NCBI GenBank assembly: GCA_963770375.1 | Contig: CAVYPM010000021.1 | Span: forward strand, 1 to 64,000 | Reading direction: 5' to 3' | DNA: 64,000 nt | Origin: DASVBE01 sp963770375 | GTDB lineage: Bacteria; Actinomycetota; Actinomycetes; Streptosporangiales; Streptosporangiaceae | Shown: positions 7,272 to 15,171 of the stretch, piece after piece | Layout of the letters: the number at the start of each line of letters is the position of its first letter | How positions within the stretch are numbered: position 1 is the stretch's first letter | Notes under the pieces: model-generated | What the model saw: only the letters and a program-made list of their open reading frames with translations | Database searches by the model: none | Told to the model about the DNA's origin: nothing | Translations under genes and position numbers: made by a program

Positions 7272-8701
7272 GTGATTAGTGTGCCTGATGCTGGCCTGGC
7301 CGGTGCGCGCAGGGATCTGTGCGGGTTCCGCCAGGAGTTTACCGGTGCCTGTCCCGGCGGCCCGATGCGCTGTTCGAGCTGGCCGATGCGGTGCTGTGTG
7401 CCGGGGGGCCGGTGCGGTCGCTGGTGGAGCTGTCGCTGGCTGGTGAGCACCGCCGTGGCCACGGCAGATTGTATGCGGCGCTGGCCCGGGGCCGGGTGGA
7501 TGCGGCCAGCTGCGCCGGGTGCTGGCCGGGCTGCCGCTGCCGCGCGCGGCCGATGGCCGGCTGGTGCTGGCGGTCGATATCACCTGCTGGCTGCGCCCGG
7601 AGGCGCATACCTCGGCGCAGCGGATCTTGTGCCATACCTACGGGCGGGGCAAGGACCAGCGCATCATGATCCCCGGGTGGCCCTATTCGGTGATCTGCGC
7701 GCTGGAACCGGGCCGCAGCTCGTGGACCGCGCCGCTGGACGCGCGCCGCTGGCGCCGGGCGAGGACGCCGCGCAGGTCACCGCCGCCCAGGTGCGCCAGG
7801 TGGTCGACCGCCCTGATCAGCGCGGGGCAGTGGCGGGCCGGCGACCCCGACATCCTGATCGTGGCCGACGCCGGCTACGACGCGCCGCGGCTGGCGTATC
7901 TGCTGGCTGACCTGCCGGTGGCGGTGCTGGGCCGGATGCGCAGTGACCGGGTCCTTCGCCGCGCGGCCGGATCGCCAGCCGGCGGCCGCCGGGGCCGGCC
8001 TCGCCGTCATGGCGGGGAGTTCGTCTTCGGTGACCCGGGCACGTGGGGCGCCCCGCAGGTGACCACCACGACCGCAACGCGCCTGTATGGCCCGGCGACC
8101 GCCCGGTCCTGGGACCGGCTGCACCCGCGGCTGACCCGCCGTTCGGCCTGGGTATGCCAGGGCGGGCCGCTGCCGGTGATCGAGGGCACCGTGATCCGGC
8201 TGGAAGTCACCCGGCTGCCCAGCGGCGCCATCCCCAGGCCGGTATGGCTGTGGTACTCCGGCACCGGACCTGCCCGCATCCGAGGTCGACCGGCTCTGGC
8301 ACGCCTTCTTGCGCCGGTTCGACATCGAGCACACCTTCCGCATGCTCAAGCAGACCCTCGGCTGGACCTGCCCGAAGATCCGCGACCCCGAAGCCGCCGA
8401 CACCTGGACCTGGCTGATCCTGGCCGCCTATACCCAGCTGCGCCTGGCCCGCGCGCTGGCCGCCGACCTGCGCCGCCCCTGGGAGCCACCCGCCCCGCCG
8501 GGCGGGCTCACGCCCGCCCGGGTCCGGCGCGGATTCCAGAACATCCGCGCGAAAGCAGCCCAGCCAGCCGGGGCACCGAAACCCGGCAAGCCCGGCCCAG
8601 GCCGGCCACCAGGATCACGCAACCGCCGCCCCGCCACCCGCCACGACGTGCACGTCGTCACCACCAGCACGGCCAATGATCGGCCAAGGGCTTCGTGCTG
8701 A
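7272..8701 (+). pseudogene. DDE transposase, multiply frameshifted
   Basis: Transposase reading passes through several frames. The N-terminal part has DLCGFRQEF then ALFELADAVLCAGGPVRSL. The first catalytic Asp lies in LVLAVDITCWLRPEA and the second in DILIVADAGYDAPRLA. The third acidic residue is in FDIEHTFRMLKQTLGW, with a basic Arg/Pro-rich C-terminus. This is the layout of IS4/IS701-like DDE transposases common in actinobacteria. At least four shifts of mixed sign break it, unlike the single +1 shifts in host genes, so this copy is probably dead. The stop lies just outside the right inverted repeat. Confidence 0.8.
8675..8696 (-). repeat. IS terminal inverted repeat, right
   Basis: Perfect inverse complement of 7212-7233, overlapping the last transposase codons. 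Confidence 0.9.
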
Positions 8702-8778
8702 CAACCGGCCGGCGATCCCGCCGCTACGGGTTAAAAGTCAAGCTAGGGCCTGTTTCATAAGCCGGGGCGGAGCTTCCG

Positions 8779-9243
8779 TCAGGTCGCCCCGTCGGCCGGG
8801 GTCAGTGCGGCCAGGCTGTCCAGGCATTCGGCCCAGCCCGTGCGGTGGGTCCGGCGTGAGTGGCCCGACTGGAATCCCTGGTGCGCGACGATGACCTCGG
8901 TGCCACCGCCGCGGTCCTCGAACCGCACCGTAACCCGCGTGTGCTCGGCGCTGTCGCCGACAGGTTCGTGCGCCCAGGTGTAGGTGATGCGGTGCGGGCG
9001 CTCGATCACCTCGAACACGCCGCTGATCCACAGCACCGAGCCGTCCTGGTACTGGTTGGCGAGCCGGTACCGCCCGCCCACGCGCAGGTCGATCTCGGCG
9101 GCAGCGAGGCTGACCCCGCGGGGCCCCCACCACTTCAGCAGATGCGCCGGCTCGGTCCAGGCCGCGAAGACGGCGTCGGGGGAGGCCGGGATGACACGGC
9201 GAACGACGAGAGTGAGCGAACCGCTGGGGTCCTGGGGCCGCAT
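8779..9243 (-). CDS. SRPBCC (AHSA1-type) domain protein
   Basis: 154-residue single-domain protein. VVRRVIPASPDAVFAAWTEPAHLLKWWGP is the classic N-terminal signature of the AHSA1/activator-of-Hsp90-like group, followed by DLRVGGRYRL and the C-terminal GWAECLDSLAAL. It lies 8 nt after the ArsR stop, so it is the second gene of an ArsR-SRPBCC operon. This is the second such module within 4 kb, on the other side of the insertion sequence. Ligand unknown. Confidence 0.88.
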   Translation of the reverse strand: MRPQDPSGSLTLVVRRVIPASPDAVFAAWTEPAHLLKWWGPRGVSLAAAEIDLRVGGRYRLANQYQDGSVLWISGVFEVIERPHRITYTWAHEPVGDSAEHTRVTVRFEDRGGGTEVIVAHQGFQSGHSRRTHRTGWAECLDSLAALTPADGAT

Positions 9244-9251
9244 GCCTGTCC

Positions 9252-9605
9252 CTAGAGTTCGGTGGCCGCGTAGCCGGTGAGGGAGTCGAGGGCGGATTCC
9301 CAGAACGAGCGGTACTCGGTCAGCCAGCTGTCTGCTTCGCGCAGCGGCTCCGGCTGCAGCGAGCACCGTCGCACCCGGCCGTCGACGGTCCTGATAACGA
9401 GCCCCGCCTGCTCAAGGACCGTCAGGTGCTTGGAAATCCCCGGAAGGCTCATGCCGGACGGTGCTGCCAGCTCGCTGACCGTGGCACTGCCAGCGCGCAG
9501 GCGCCGCAGGATCGCCCGCCGGGTCCGGTCGGCCAGTGCCCGGAACACCCGGTCAAGCTGGTCATCGTCGGCCGGCAGGCCCGGCGTTGCCGTTGACGGA
9601 ATCAT
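9252..9605 (-). CDS. ArsR-family transcriptional repressor
   Basis: 117-residue winged-helix protein. DRVFRALADRTRRAILRRL is the standard opening helix, SLPGISKHLTVLEQAGL the recognition helix, and RTVDGRVRRCSL the wing. No metal-binding Cys pair. ATG 9605 is preferred; the longer frame upstream is antisense to the divergent SRPBCC gene. It probably represses itself and the divergent gene through the AT-rich 100-nt region 9606-9705. Confidence 0.88.
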   Translation of the reverse strand: MIPSTATPGLPADDDQLDRVFRALADRTRRAILRRLRAGSATVSELAAPSGMSLPGISKHLTVLEQAGLVIRTVDGRVRRCSLQPEPLREADSWLTEYRSFWESALDSLTGYAATEL

Positions 9606-9641
9606 GACAGCAATGCTAAACCATACAGCTAACAGTAAACC

Positions 9642-9654
9642 AACTAGCTTAGTT
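9642..9654. promoter_or_regulatory. Palindrome, probable ArsR operator
   Basis: AACTA-GCT-TAGTT, perfect 5-bp arms, in the divergent region between ArsR (start 9605) and the SRPBCC gene at 9706. Related half-sites (GCTAA, TAAACC) occur just upstream. Confidence 0.5.
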
Positions 9655-9705
9655 TTGTCGCGGCGGCCTGCCCGCCCGGCGGCACCCGAAGGAGGCAGAG
9701 TCTCA

Positions 9706-10128
9706 ATGCCGGATATCGTGATGTCCTGCAACATGGACGCCGACGCCACGACGGTATGGCAAGCCATCAGCACACCTGACGGCGTCACCGGCTGGTTCAC
9801 CGCCCACGCCGAGATCGACAGCAGCGCCGGCGGTCACCACCTGCTGAGCTTCCCGGATATGCCCGCTCCCTGGGACCTGCGGATCGAGGACTCTCGCCCC
9901 ATCCGGCGCCTCACCCTGTCAGTCCAGGCAGGGCCGCCGGAATGGGAGGCAACGACCATGATCTACGAGATCGTCGACCGCCCCGAGGGCGGCGTCGTCC
10001 TGAACTTCGACCACAACGACTTCGCCACGATCGACGGCGCCAGGGCGTGGACGATCGGCTGGGCGACCAAGATGCTGGCCCTCAAGAGGTACGCCGAAAC
10101 CGGCCAGCGCGACCCCTTCTTCGCCTGA
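9706..10128 (+). CDS. SRPBCC domain protein
   Basis: 140-residue START-like protein. Strong ribosome-binding site AAGGAGG precedes ATG 9706. DIVMSCNMDADATTVWQAISTPDGVTGWFT begins the domain and GWATKMLALKRYAETG forms the closing helix. Divergent from the ArsR gene and probably under its control. Ligand unknown. Confidence 0.82.
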   Translation: MPDIVMSCNMDADATTVWQAISTPDGVTGWFTAHAEIDSSAGGHHLLSFPDMPAPWDLRIEDSRPIRRLTLSVQAGPPEWEATTMIYEIVDRPEGGVVLNFDHNDFATIDGARAWTIGWATKMLALKRYAETGQRDPFFA

Positions 10129-10196
10129 CGCCGGACCGCGCCGGCCGCCCCGGAGGGCCCCTGTACGAGGCAGGTCTACAACCGCATACTTGCGGA

Positions 10197-11447
10197 ATGA
10201 TCGGTGGCATCAACCTGTTCTCGCCGACCTCCTACGCCAACGGCCATCCCACCGACCAGTACGCGTGGCTACGGGACAACGACCCCGTCCACTGGCACTC
10301 CGAGCCAGATGGACCCGGCTTCTGGGCAGTGACCCGGTATGAGGACGTCAAGGCCCTCAGCCGGAACACCGCGCTGTTCTCCTCGCGCCCGACCATCATG
10401 ATCGACGACGGCAGCGCGATGGATCTGGGCGACCACACGATGATGCTGACGATGGATCCGCCCCGGCACACGCAGTACCGCAAACTCGTGGCGCCCCGGT
10501 TCCTCCGCCGGGCCGTCGGCCGCATGCGTCCCGAGATCGAGCGGCTCGCCGCCGAGATCATCGACGGCGTCGCTGACCGGGACGAGTTCGACCTGGTCGA
10601 GGACGTCGCCGGCCTGCTCCCCTCGTACGTCATCGCCGAGATGCTCGGCATCCCGCGCCAGGACGGAGTCAGCCTGTACCGGCTGACCGAGACGATCCAC
10701 GCCGATCCCGCGAGCCAGCCCGCGGGCGCGGGGCTTGCCGCCGTCCTCGAGATGTTCAGCTACGCCCGCGGCGTCTGGAACGCCAAGCGGGCCCGCCCCG
10801 GAGACGACCTCGCCTCCGCGCTCGTGACCGCCGAGGTGGACGGGCACCGGCTCGACGAGACCGACTTCAACCTCTTCTTCCTCCTGCTCGTCGACGCCGG
10901 CGGCGACACGACGCGCAACCTGGTCGCCGGCGGCATGGACGCGCTCTTCGAGCACCCCGCCGAACGGGAGCGACTGATCGCGGACCTCGGGCTGCTTCCC
11001 GCCGCCATCGAGGAGATGCTCCGCTGGACAAGCCCGGTGATCTACATGCGGCGGACCGCCACGGCAGACACCGAACTGGGCGGCCGGCAGATCGAGGCCG
11101 GCCAGAAGGTCGTCATGTACTACGGGGCGGCCAATCGCGATCCTCGCGCGTTCGACGAGCCAGAGCGCTTCGACGTCACCCGGACGCCCAACGACCATGT
11201 GGCCTTCGGCGGCGGAGGGCAGCACTTCTGCCTCGGCGCGCAGGTCGCGCGCGTCGAGATCGAGGCGATGTTCCGCCAGATTCTCACCCGTCTGCCTGGT
11301 CTGCAGAAGGCCGGCCAGACCGAGTGGCTGCCCTCCACGTTCATCTCCGGTCCTCAGCACATCCGGGTACGCCCCGGCCGCACCGGCGATGAGCAAGCCC
11401 CGGTCACTAGCCATGGCTCCCCTTTCGTTGGCCCGCCGCCCTGGTAG
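10197..11447 (+). CDS. Cytochrome P450
   Basis: 416-residue soluble bacterial P450. I-helix oxygen-activation motif DAGGDTTRN, ExxR in AIEEMLRW and heme loop FGGGGQHFCLG with the axial Cys at about residue 345. AGG-D-TTRN is similar to the I-helix of the actinobacterial steroid/lipid omega-hydroxylases (CYP124/125/142 groups), but the sequence is not close enough to assign one of these. ATG 10197 is the best start; the longer frame upstream overlaps the SRPBCC gene. No ferredoxin or reductase gene is adjacent, and no KstR-type box is visible upstream, so there is no direct tie to the steroid locus at 48-63 kb. Confidence 0.88.
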   Translation: MIGGINLFSPTSYANGHPTDQYAWLRDNDPVHWHSEPDGPGFWAVTRYEDVKALSRNTALFSSRPTIMIDDGSAMDLGDHTMMLTMDPPRHTQYRKLVAPRFLRRAVGRMRPEIERLAAEIIDGVADRDEFDLVEDVAGLLPSYVIAEMLGIPRQDGVSLYRLTETIHADPASQPAGAGLAAVLEMFSYARGVWNAKRARPGDDLASALVTAEVDGHRLDETDFNLFFLLLVDAGGDTTRNLVAGGMDALFEHPAERERLIADLGLLPAAIEEMLRWTSPVIYMRRTATADTELGGRQIEAGQKVVMYYGAANRDPRAFDEPERFDVTRTPNDHVAFGGGGQHFCLGAQVARVEIEAMFRQILTRLPGLQKAGQTEWLPSTFISGPQHIRVRPGRTGDEQAPVTSHGSPFVGPPPW

Positions 11448-11523
11448 TCATACTGAGACGTAACGCGGGAGGCGGGCAATGCCTGCATGGCAGTCACGGC
11501 AGCGAAGCTGGAGGGATGTCAGC

Positions 11524-12903
11524 GTGAGCGAGTACAAGGTCGTCAACCCGGCCACGAACCAGACCGAGCGGGAGTTCGCCACCGCTACCGACGCGGAGGT
11601 CCAGCAGGTGCTGGAGCGCTCGGACCGCGCCTTCCGGTCCTGGCGGACAACCTCGAAAGACGAGCGGGCCAAGATCCTCCTGCGGGTAGCCGACCTGTAC
11701 GCGGAGCGGTCCGACGACCTGGCCGCGCTGATCACCCGGGAGATGGGCAAGCCCACCCGGGAGGCCAAGGGCGAGATCTGGCTGGTCTCGACCATCTACC
11801 GCTATTACGCCGAGCAGTGGCCTGTGCTTCTCGCGGACACCCCGCTGAGCCCGCAGGCGGGCGGGCAGGCCGTGATCCGCAAGGAGCCGATCGGCGCGCT
11901 GCTCGGCATCATGCCGTGGAACTACCCCTACTACCAGGTGGCCCGTTTCGCCGCCCCGAACCTGATAGTGGGCAACACGATCATCCTGAAGCACGCGCCG
12001 CAGGACCCCGAGTCGGCCCTGGCCATGGAGCAGATCTTCCGTGACGCCGGCCTGCCGCAGGACGCCTACATCAACATCTTCGCGTCCAACAGCCAGGTCG
12101 CGGACATGATCGCCGACCCGCGGGTGGCCGGCGTGTCGGTGACCGGCAGCGAGCGGGCCGGCGCGGCCGTCGCCGAGGTGGCGGGCCGGAATCTCAAGAA
12201 GGTCGTCCTCGAGCTCGGCGGCTCTGACCCCTTCATCGTGCTGGACAGCGACGACATGGCCAAGACCGTGAAGGACGCGGTCGCCGGCCGGATGGGCAAC
12301 GCCGGCCAGGCGTGCACCGCGGCCAAGCGGATGATCGTCGTCGGTGATCTCTACGACGAGTTCACCGACCAGTTCACCGCCGCGATGGCCGCCCTGCGCC
12401 CGGGCGATCCCACCGATCCCGCCTCGGACCTCGGCCCGCTGTCCTCGGAGGCGGCCGCTGAGCGCCTGATGGGGCAGATCACGGACGCCGTGGACAAGGG
12501 CGCCACGCTGCTCACCGGCGGCAAGCGGCTCGACCGGCCCGGCGCGTTCGTCGAGCCTACGGTCCTGACCGGCGTCACCCCGCAGATGCGGGCCTATCAC
12601 GAGGAGCTGTTCGGCCCGGCGGCGGTCATCTACCGGGTCGACGACGCCTCCGAGGCGGTGGAGCTGGCCAATTCCTCGTCGTTCGGGCTCGGCGGCGCCG
12701 TCTACAGCGCGGACCCCGACCGGGCCGCCGAGGTCGCCGCGCTGCTCGACACCGGCATGGTGTGGATCAACAACCCGACGGGCTCGTGGGCCGACCTGCC
12801 GTTCGGCGGGACCAAGCGCTCTGGCGTCGGCCGGGAACTCGGCTCGCTCGGCATCGACGAGTTCGTGAACAAGAAGCTCATCTACACTCCGGCCCCACGC
12901 TGA
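11524..12903 (+). CDS. NAD(P)-dependent aldehyde dehydrogenase (succinate-semialdehyde type)
   Basis: 459-residue ALDH. General base Glu230 lies in VVLELGGSDPF and the catalytic Cys264 in NAGQACTAAKR; GIMPWNYPYYQVAR is the cofactor-binding loop of the GabD/SSADH-like group. The C-terminal ELGSLGIDEFVNKK is also typical. Start is GTG 11524 with GGAGGG about 8 nt upstream; the longer ATG-less extension is not conserved. It follows the P450 by 76 nt on the same strand, so a P450 product may be its substrate, though this is only inference. Confidence 0.85.
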   Translation: MSEYKVVNPATNQTEREFATATDAEVQQVLERSDRAFRSWRTTSKDERAKILLRVADLYAERSDDLAALITREMGKPTREAKGEIWLVSTIYRYYAEQWPVLLADTPLSPQAGGQAVIRKEPIGALLGIMPWNYPYYQVARFAAPNLIVGNTIILKHAPQDPESALAMEQIFRDAGLPQDAYINIFASNSQVADMIADPRVAGVSVTGSERAGAAVAEVAGRNLKKVVLELGGSDPFIVLDSDDMAKTVKDAVAGRMGNAGQACTAAKRMIVVGDLYDEFTDQFTAAMAALRPGDPTDPASDLGPLSSEAAAERLMGQITDAVDKGATLLTGGKRLDRPGAFVEPTVLTGVTPQMRAYHEELFGPAAVIYRVDDASEAVELANSSSFGLGGAVYSADPDRAAEVAALLDTGMVWINNPTGSWADLPFGGTKRSGVGRELGSLGIDEFVNKKLIYTPAPR

Positions 12904-13027
12904 CCAAGTACGGACAATCCGGATAGGCGGCTTAGCGGGTCACTTCGGCAGAAGCTCTTCATATCTTCGTGGCATAGGCTCGGACGCCATGGATGCGGTC
13001 AGTTCATGCCGATATGAGGGGAAGTTC

Positions 13028-14935
13028 ATGATTCGCCGGAGATGGCTGGCCGTGGCGGTCGTGCTCGTGGCTGGGCTCACGGCAGCGCTCAGCGGATGCG
13101 GCCCCTCGGCACCGTCCGCGAAGGACGTCCTCTCGGATTACCTCACGGCCTGGGGCAAGGGCGACTGGGCGGCGATGCAGCGGCTGACGGCCGGCACACC
13201 GGCCGGCTTCGTGCCGGTCAATTCCGGGGTGTTCAAAGCGCTGGGCATCACGCACGCGTCCTTTACCGCCGGGCCGACGATCACCGCTTCCTCCGGGAAA
13301 ACGGCCAGCGCCCGCGTCACCGAGCACTTTGACCTGCCTCAGGCCGGGGCCTGGAACCCGGTCACGACGGTGCACCTGGCCAATCGCAACGGCACGTGGC
13401 GTGTCGTCTGGTCACCGGCCACGATCAGCCCCTCCCTCGGCGCCGGGGACACGATGGCGGTGACGCGCGTGTGGCCACCGCGCGCACCGGTGCTCGGAGC
13501 GGGCGGCGTGCCGCTGACCCGGACGGTCAGCCACGTCGTGGTCGGCGTCGTCGGCAGCCGCATTACCCATCCGAGGGCCGTTCGCGCGGACCTGCGGGGT
13601 GCTGGCGCGACCGGCGCGGAGGTGAGCCACGCGCTGGCGCAGGCCCGGGCTCACCCGGACTACTTCGAGCCGGTCTTCACCGTTTCCTCCGCCCGGTTCG
13701 CCCAGCTCAAGGCTGCGCCGGGGCCCGGCAACGTGTACCGGGTGCGCGGTACCGAGTTCCAGCGCTCGGCTGGCGAGGAGGCGGTTACGGCCCAGCTTGG
13801 CGCTCACGTGATCGGCTCGCTGGGCCCGGTCACCGCCGAGCAGCTGCACGCCCTGGGCGCGCCGTACGACGCAACGGCCATCGTCGGGCAGACCGGGCTG
13901 GAGGCGTCGCAGGAGCGCACGCTGGCCGGCACGCCGGCCACCCGCGTCGACGTCCGCAACGCCGCCGGAATCCCGGTCAGGCACCTGACCACGTTCCCGG
14001 GGCATCCCGGCACGGCCGTGCGCACGAGCCTGGATCCGCGCGTACAGCGGGCCGCCGAAGCGGCGCTCGCCACCTCAGCGCACCGGGACGTAGCGATGGT
14101 GGCAATCCGGGCTTCGACCGGCCAGGTACTGGCTATCGCCGCTGATCCGGTCTCCAGCTACGACACTGCGCTGCAAGGCGCCTACCCGCCAGGCTCGACG
14201 TTCAAGGTGCTCACCTCGACAGCGCTGTTCCGGCACGGGCTGGCGCCCGGCTCGCCGGCCAGCTGCCCCCCGACGCTCACGGTTGACGGCGAGACCTTTC
14301 ACAACGCCGAGGGCGACCATCCCGTGTCAACGGTGAACGCCGCGTTCACCGAGTCCTGCAACACCGCCTTCCTCGGCCTTGCCACCAAGAACCTGTCCGG
14401 ATCGGACTTCGTCGCGGCCGCGCGGTTCTACGGGCTGCAGCGCACGCCGCAGCTGGGGCTCCCGGCGTTCGCGGCCAATGTGCCCAGGCCAGCCAGCCAG
14501 ACGGAGTTTGCCGCCGACGCAATCGGCCAGGGCCGTGTGACGTTCTCCCCGCTGGGGATGGCGACCGTCGCGGCGTCGATCGACAGCGGGGTGGTGCGTG
14601 CACCGCGCCTGGTCGCCGGTGCGCCCGACGACCGGGTGCCCGCATCCCGGCTGCCTGCCGGGATCATGCATGACCTGCGCGAGATGATGGCCGGTGTCGT
14701 GACCAGGGGCACCGCGGCGGGGACAGGCTTGCCGGCCGGCACCCACGCGAAGACCGGCACCGCGGAGTACGGCACCGGGCCGGAGAGCAAGCTGAAGATC
14801 GACGGCTGGCTCATGGGCTACCACGGCGACATCGCGTTTGCCATCGTGACCCATAACACGGGCGGCGCCAACGGCGGCCCGGTTAACGGACCGATCATCG
14901 CCAGGTTCCTGAACGCTCTCGGGCCCGGCGCATGA
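13028..14935 (+). CDS. Penicillin-binding transpeptidase, MecA-like, lipoprotein
   Basis: 635-residue cell-wall DD-transpeptidase exported and lipid-anchored. Signal peptide MIRRRWLAVAVVLVAG with lipobox LSGC (Cys24). An NTF2-like MecA_N-type domain spans residues about 30-140, a dimerisation region follows, then the transpeptidase domain: S390-T-F-K393, S443-C-N445 and K575-T-G577, all catalytic motifs present. Class B enzyme of the PBP2a-like type, which cross-links peptidoglycan and often has low beta-lactam affinity. Stand-alone gene, ATG preceded by GAGGGGAA. Confidence 0.9.
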   Translation: MIRRRWLAVAVVLVAGLTAALSGCGPSAPSAKDVLSDYLTAWGKGDWAAMQRLTAGTPAGFVPVNSGVFKALGITHASFTAGPTITASSGKTASARVTEHFDLPQAGAWNPVTTVHLANRNGTWRVVWSPATISPSLGAGDTMAVTRVWPPRAPVLGAGGVPLTRTVSHVVVGVVGSRITHPRAVRADLRGAGATGAEVSHALAQARAHPDYFEPVFTVSSARFAQLKAAPGPGNVYRVRGTEFQRSAGEEAVTAQLGAHVIGSLGPVTAEQLHALGAPYDATAIVGQTGLEASQERTLAGTPATRVDVRNAAGIPVRHLTTFPGHPGTAVRTSLDPRVQRAAEAALATSAHRDVAMVAIRASTGQVLAIAADPVSSYDTALQGAYPPGSTFKVLTSTALFRHGLAPGSPASCPPTLTVDGETFHNAEGDHPVSTVNAAFTESCNTAFLGLATKNLSGSDFVAAARFYGLQRTPQLGLPAFAANVPRPASQTEFAADAIGQGRVTFSPLGMATVAASIDSGVVRAPRLVAGAPDDRVPASRLPAGIMHDLREMMAGVVTRGTAAGTGLPAGTHAKTGTAEYGTGPESKLKIDGWLMGYHGDIAFAIVTHNTGGANGGPVNGPIIARFLNALGPGA

Positions 14936-15171
14936 GTGCCGTCCCGGTCCTGCCCTAACCCAAGCGATCGGGCCGAGAGGTGCCGTGACCGCGCCGCCGG
15001 CGCGAACGTGCCCGTCGAGGCTGCCGTTGGGCCGGCTGAGCAGCGGCCTGGCCCGCCTGCGTCGGCCACCGCTCCGGGATCGGTTGGCGTGGCGCGCTAG
15101 CCAACGGCCGGACGACAGCAAGCTGAACCATGATCAAAGCCATCGCGCCCAGCACCAGGTGCCAGCAGCGT

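Larger units (their letters stand above)
7212..8696. mobile_element. Insertion sequence with 22-bp perfect terminal inverted repeats
   Basis: About 1.49-kb element bounded by perfect 22-bp inverted repeats at 7212-7233 and 8675-8696 (core AGCCCTTGGCCGATCATT). It contains one DDE transposase gene, now frameshifted. A second copy of the outer repeat core (CCAAGGGCTTCG, 7260-7271) makes a hairpin at the left end. No clear target-site duplication is visible in the immediate flanks. The element truncates a TPR-type gene on its left. Confidence 0.88.

Noticed and set aside
8742..8760. AGGGCCTGTTTCATAA as an IS5-type end
   Set aside because: It looks like the terminal motif of some IS5 elements, but no partner repeat and no transposase belong to it.
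7212..10128. Composite transposon or mobile island with the ArsR-SRPBCC modules as cargo
   Set aside because: Only one insertion sequence is visible; no second copy or matching direct repeats flank the modules.
10197..11447. P450 as part of the steroid pathway (CYP125/142)
   Set aside because: The I-helix is suggestive, but there is no KstR-type box upstream, no ferredoxin neighbour, and it is 37 kb from the steroid genes; only the general P450 call is supported.
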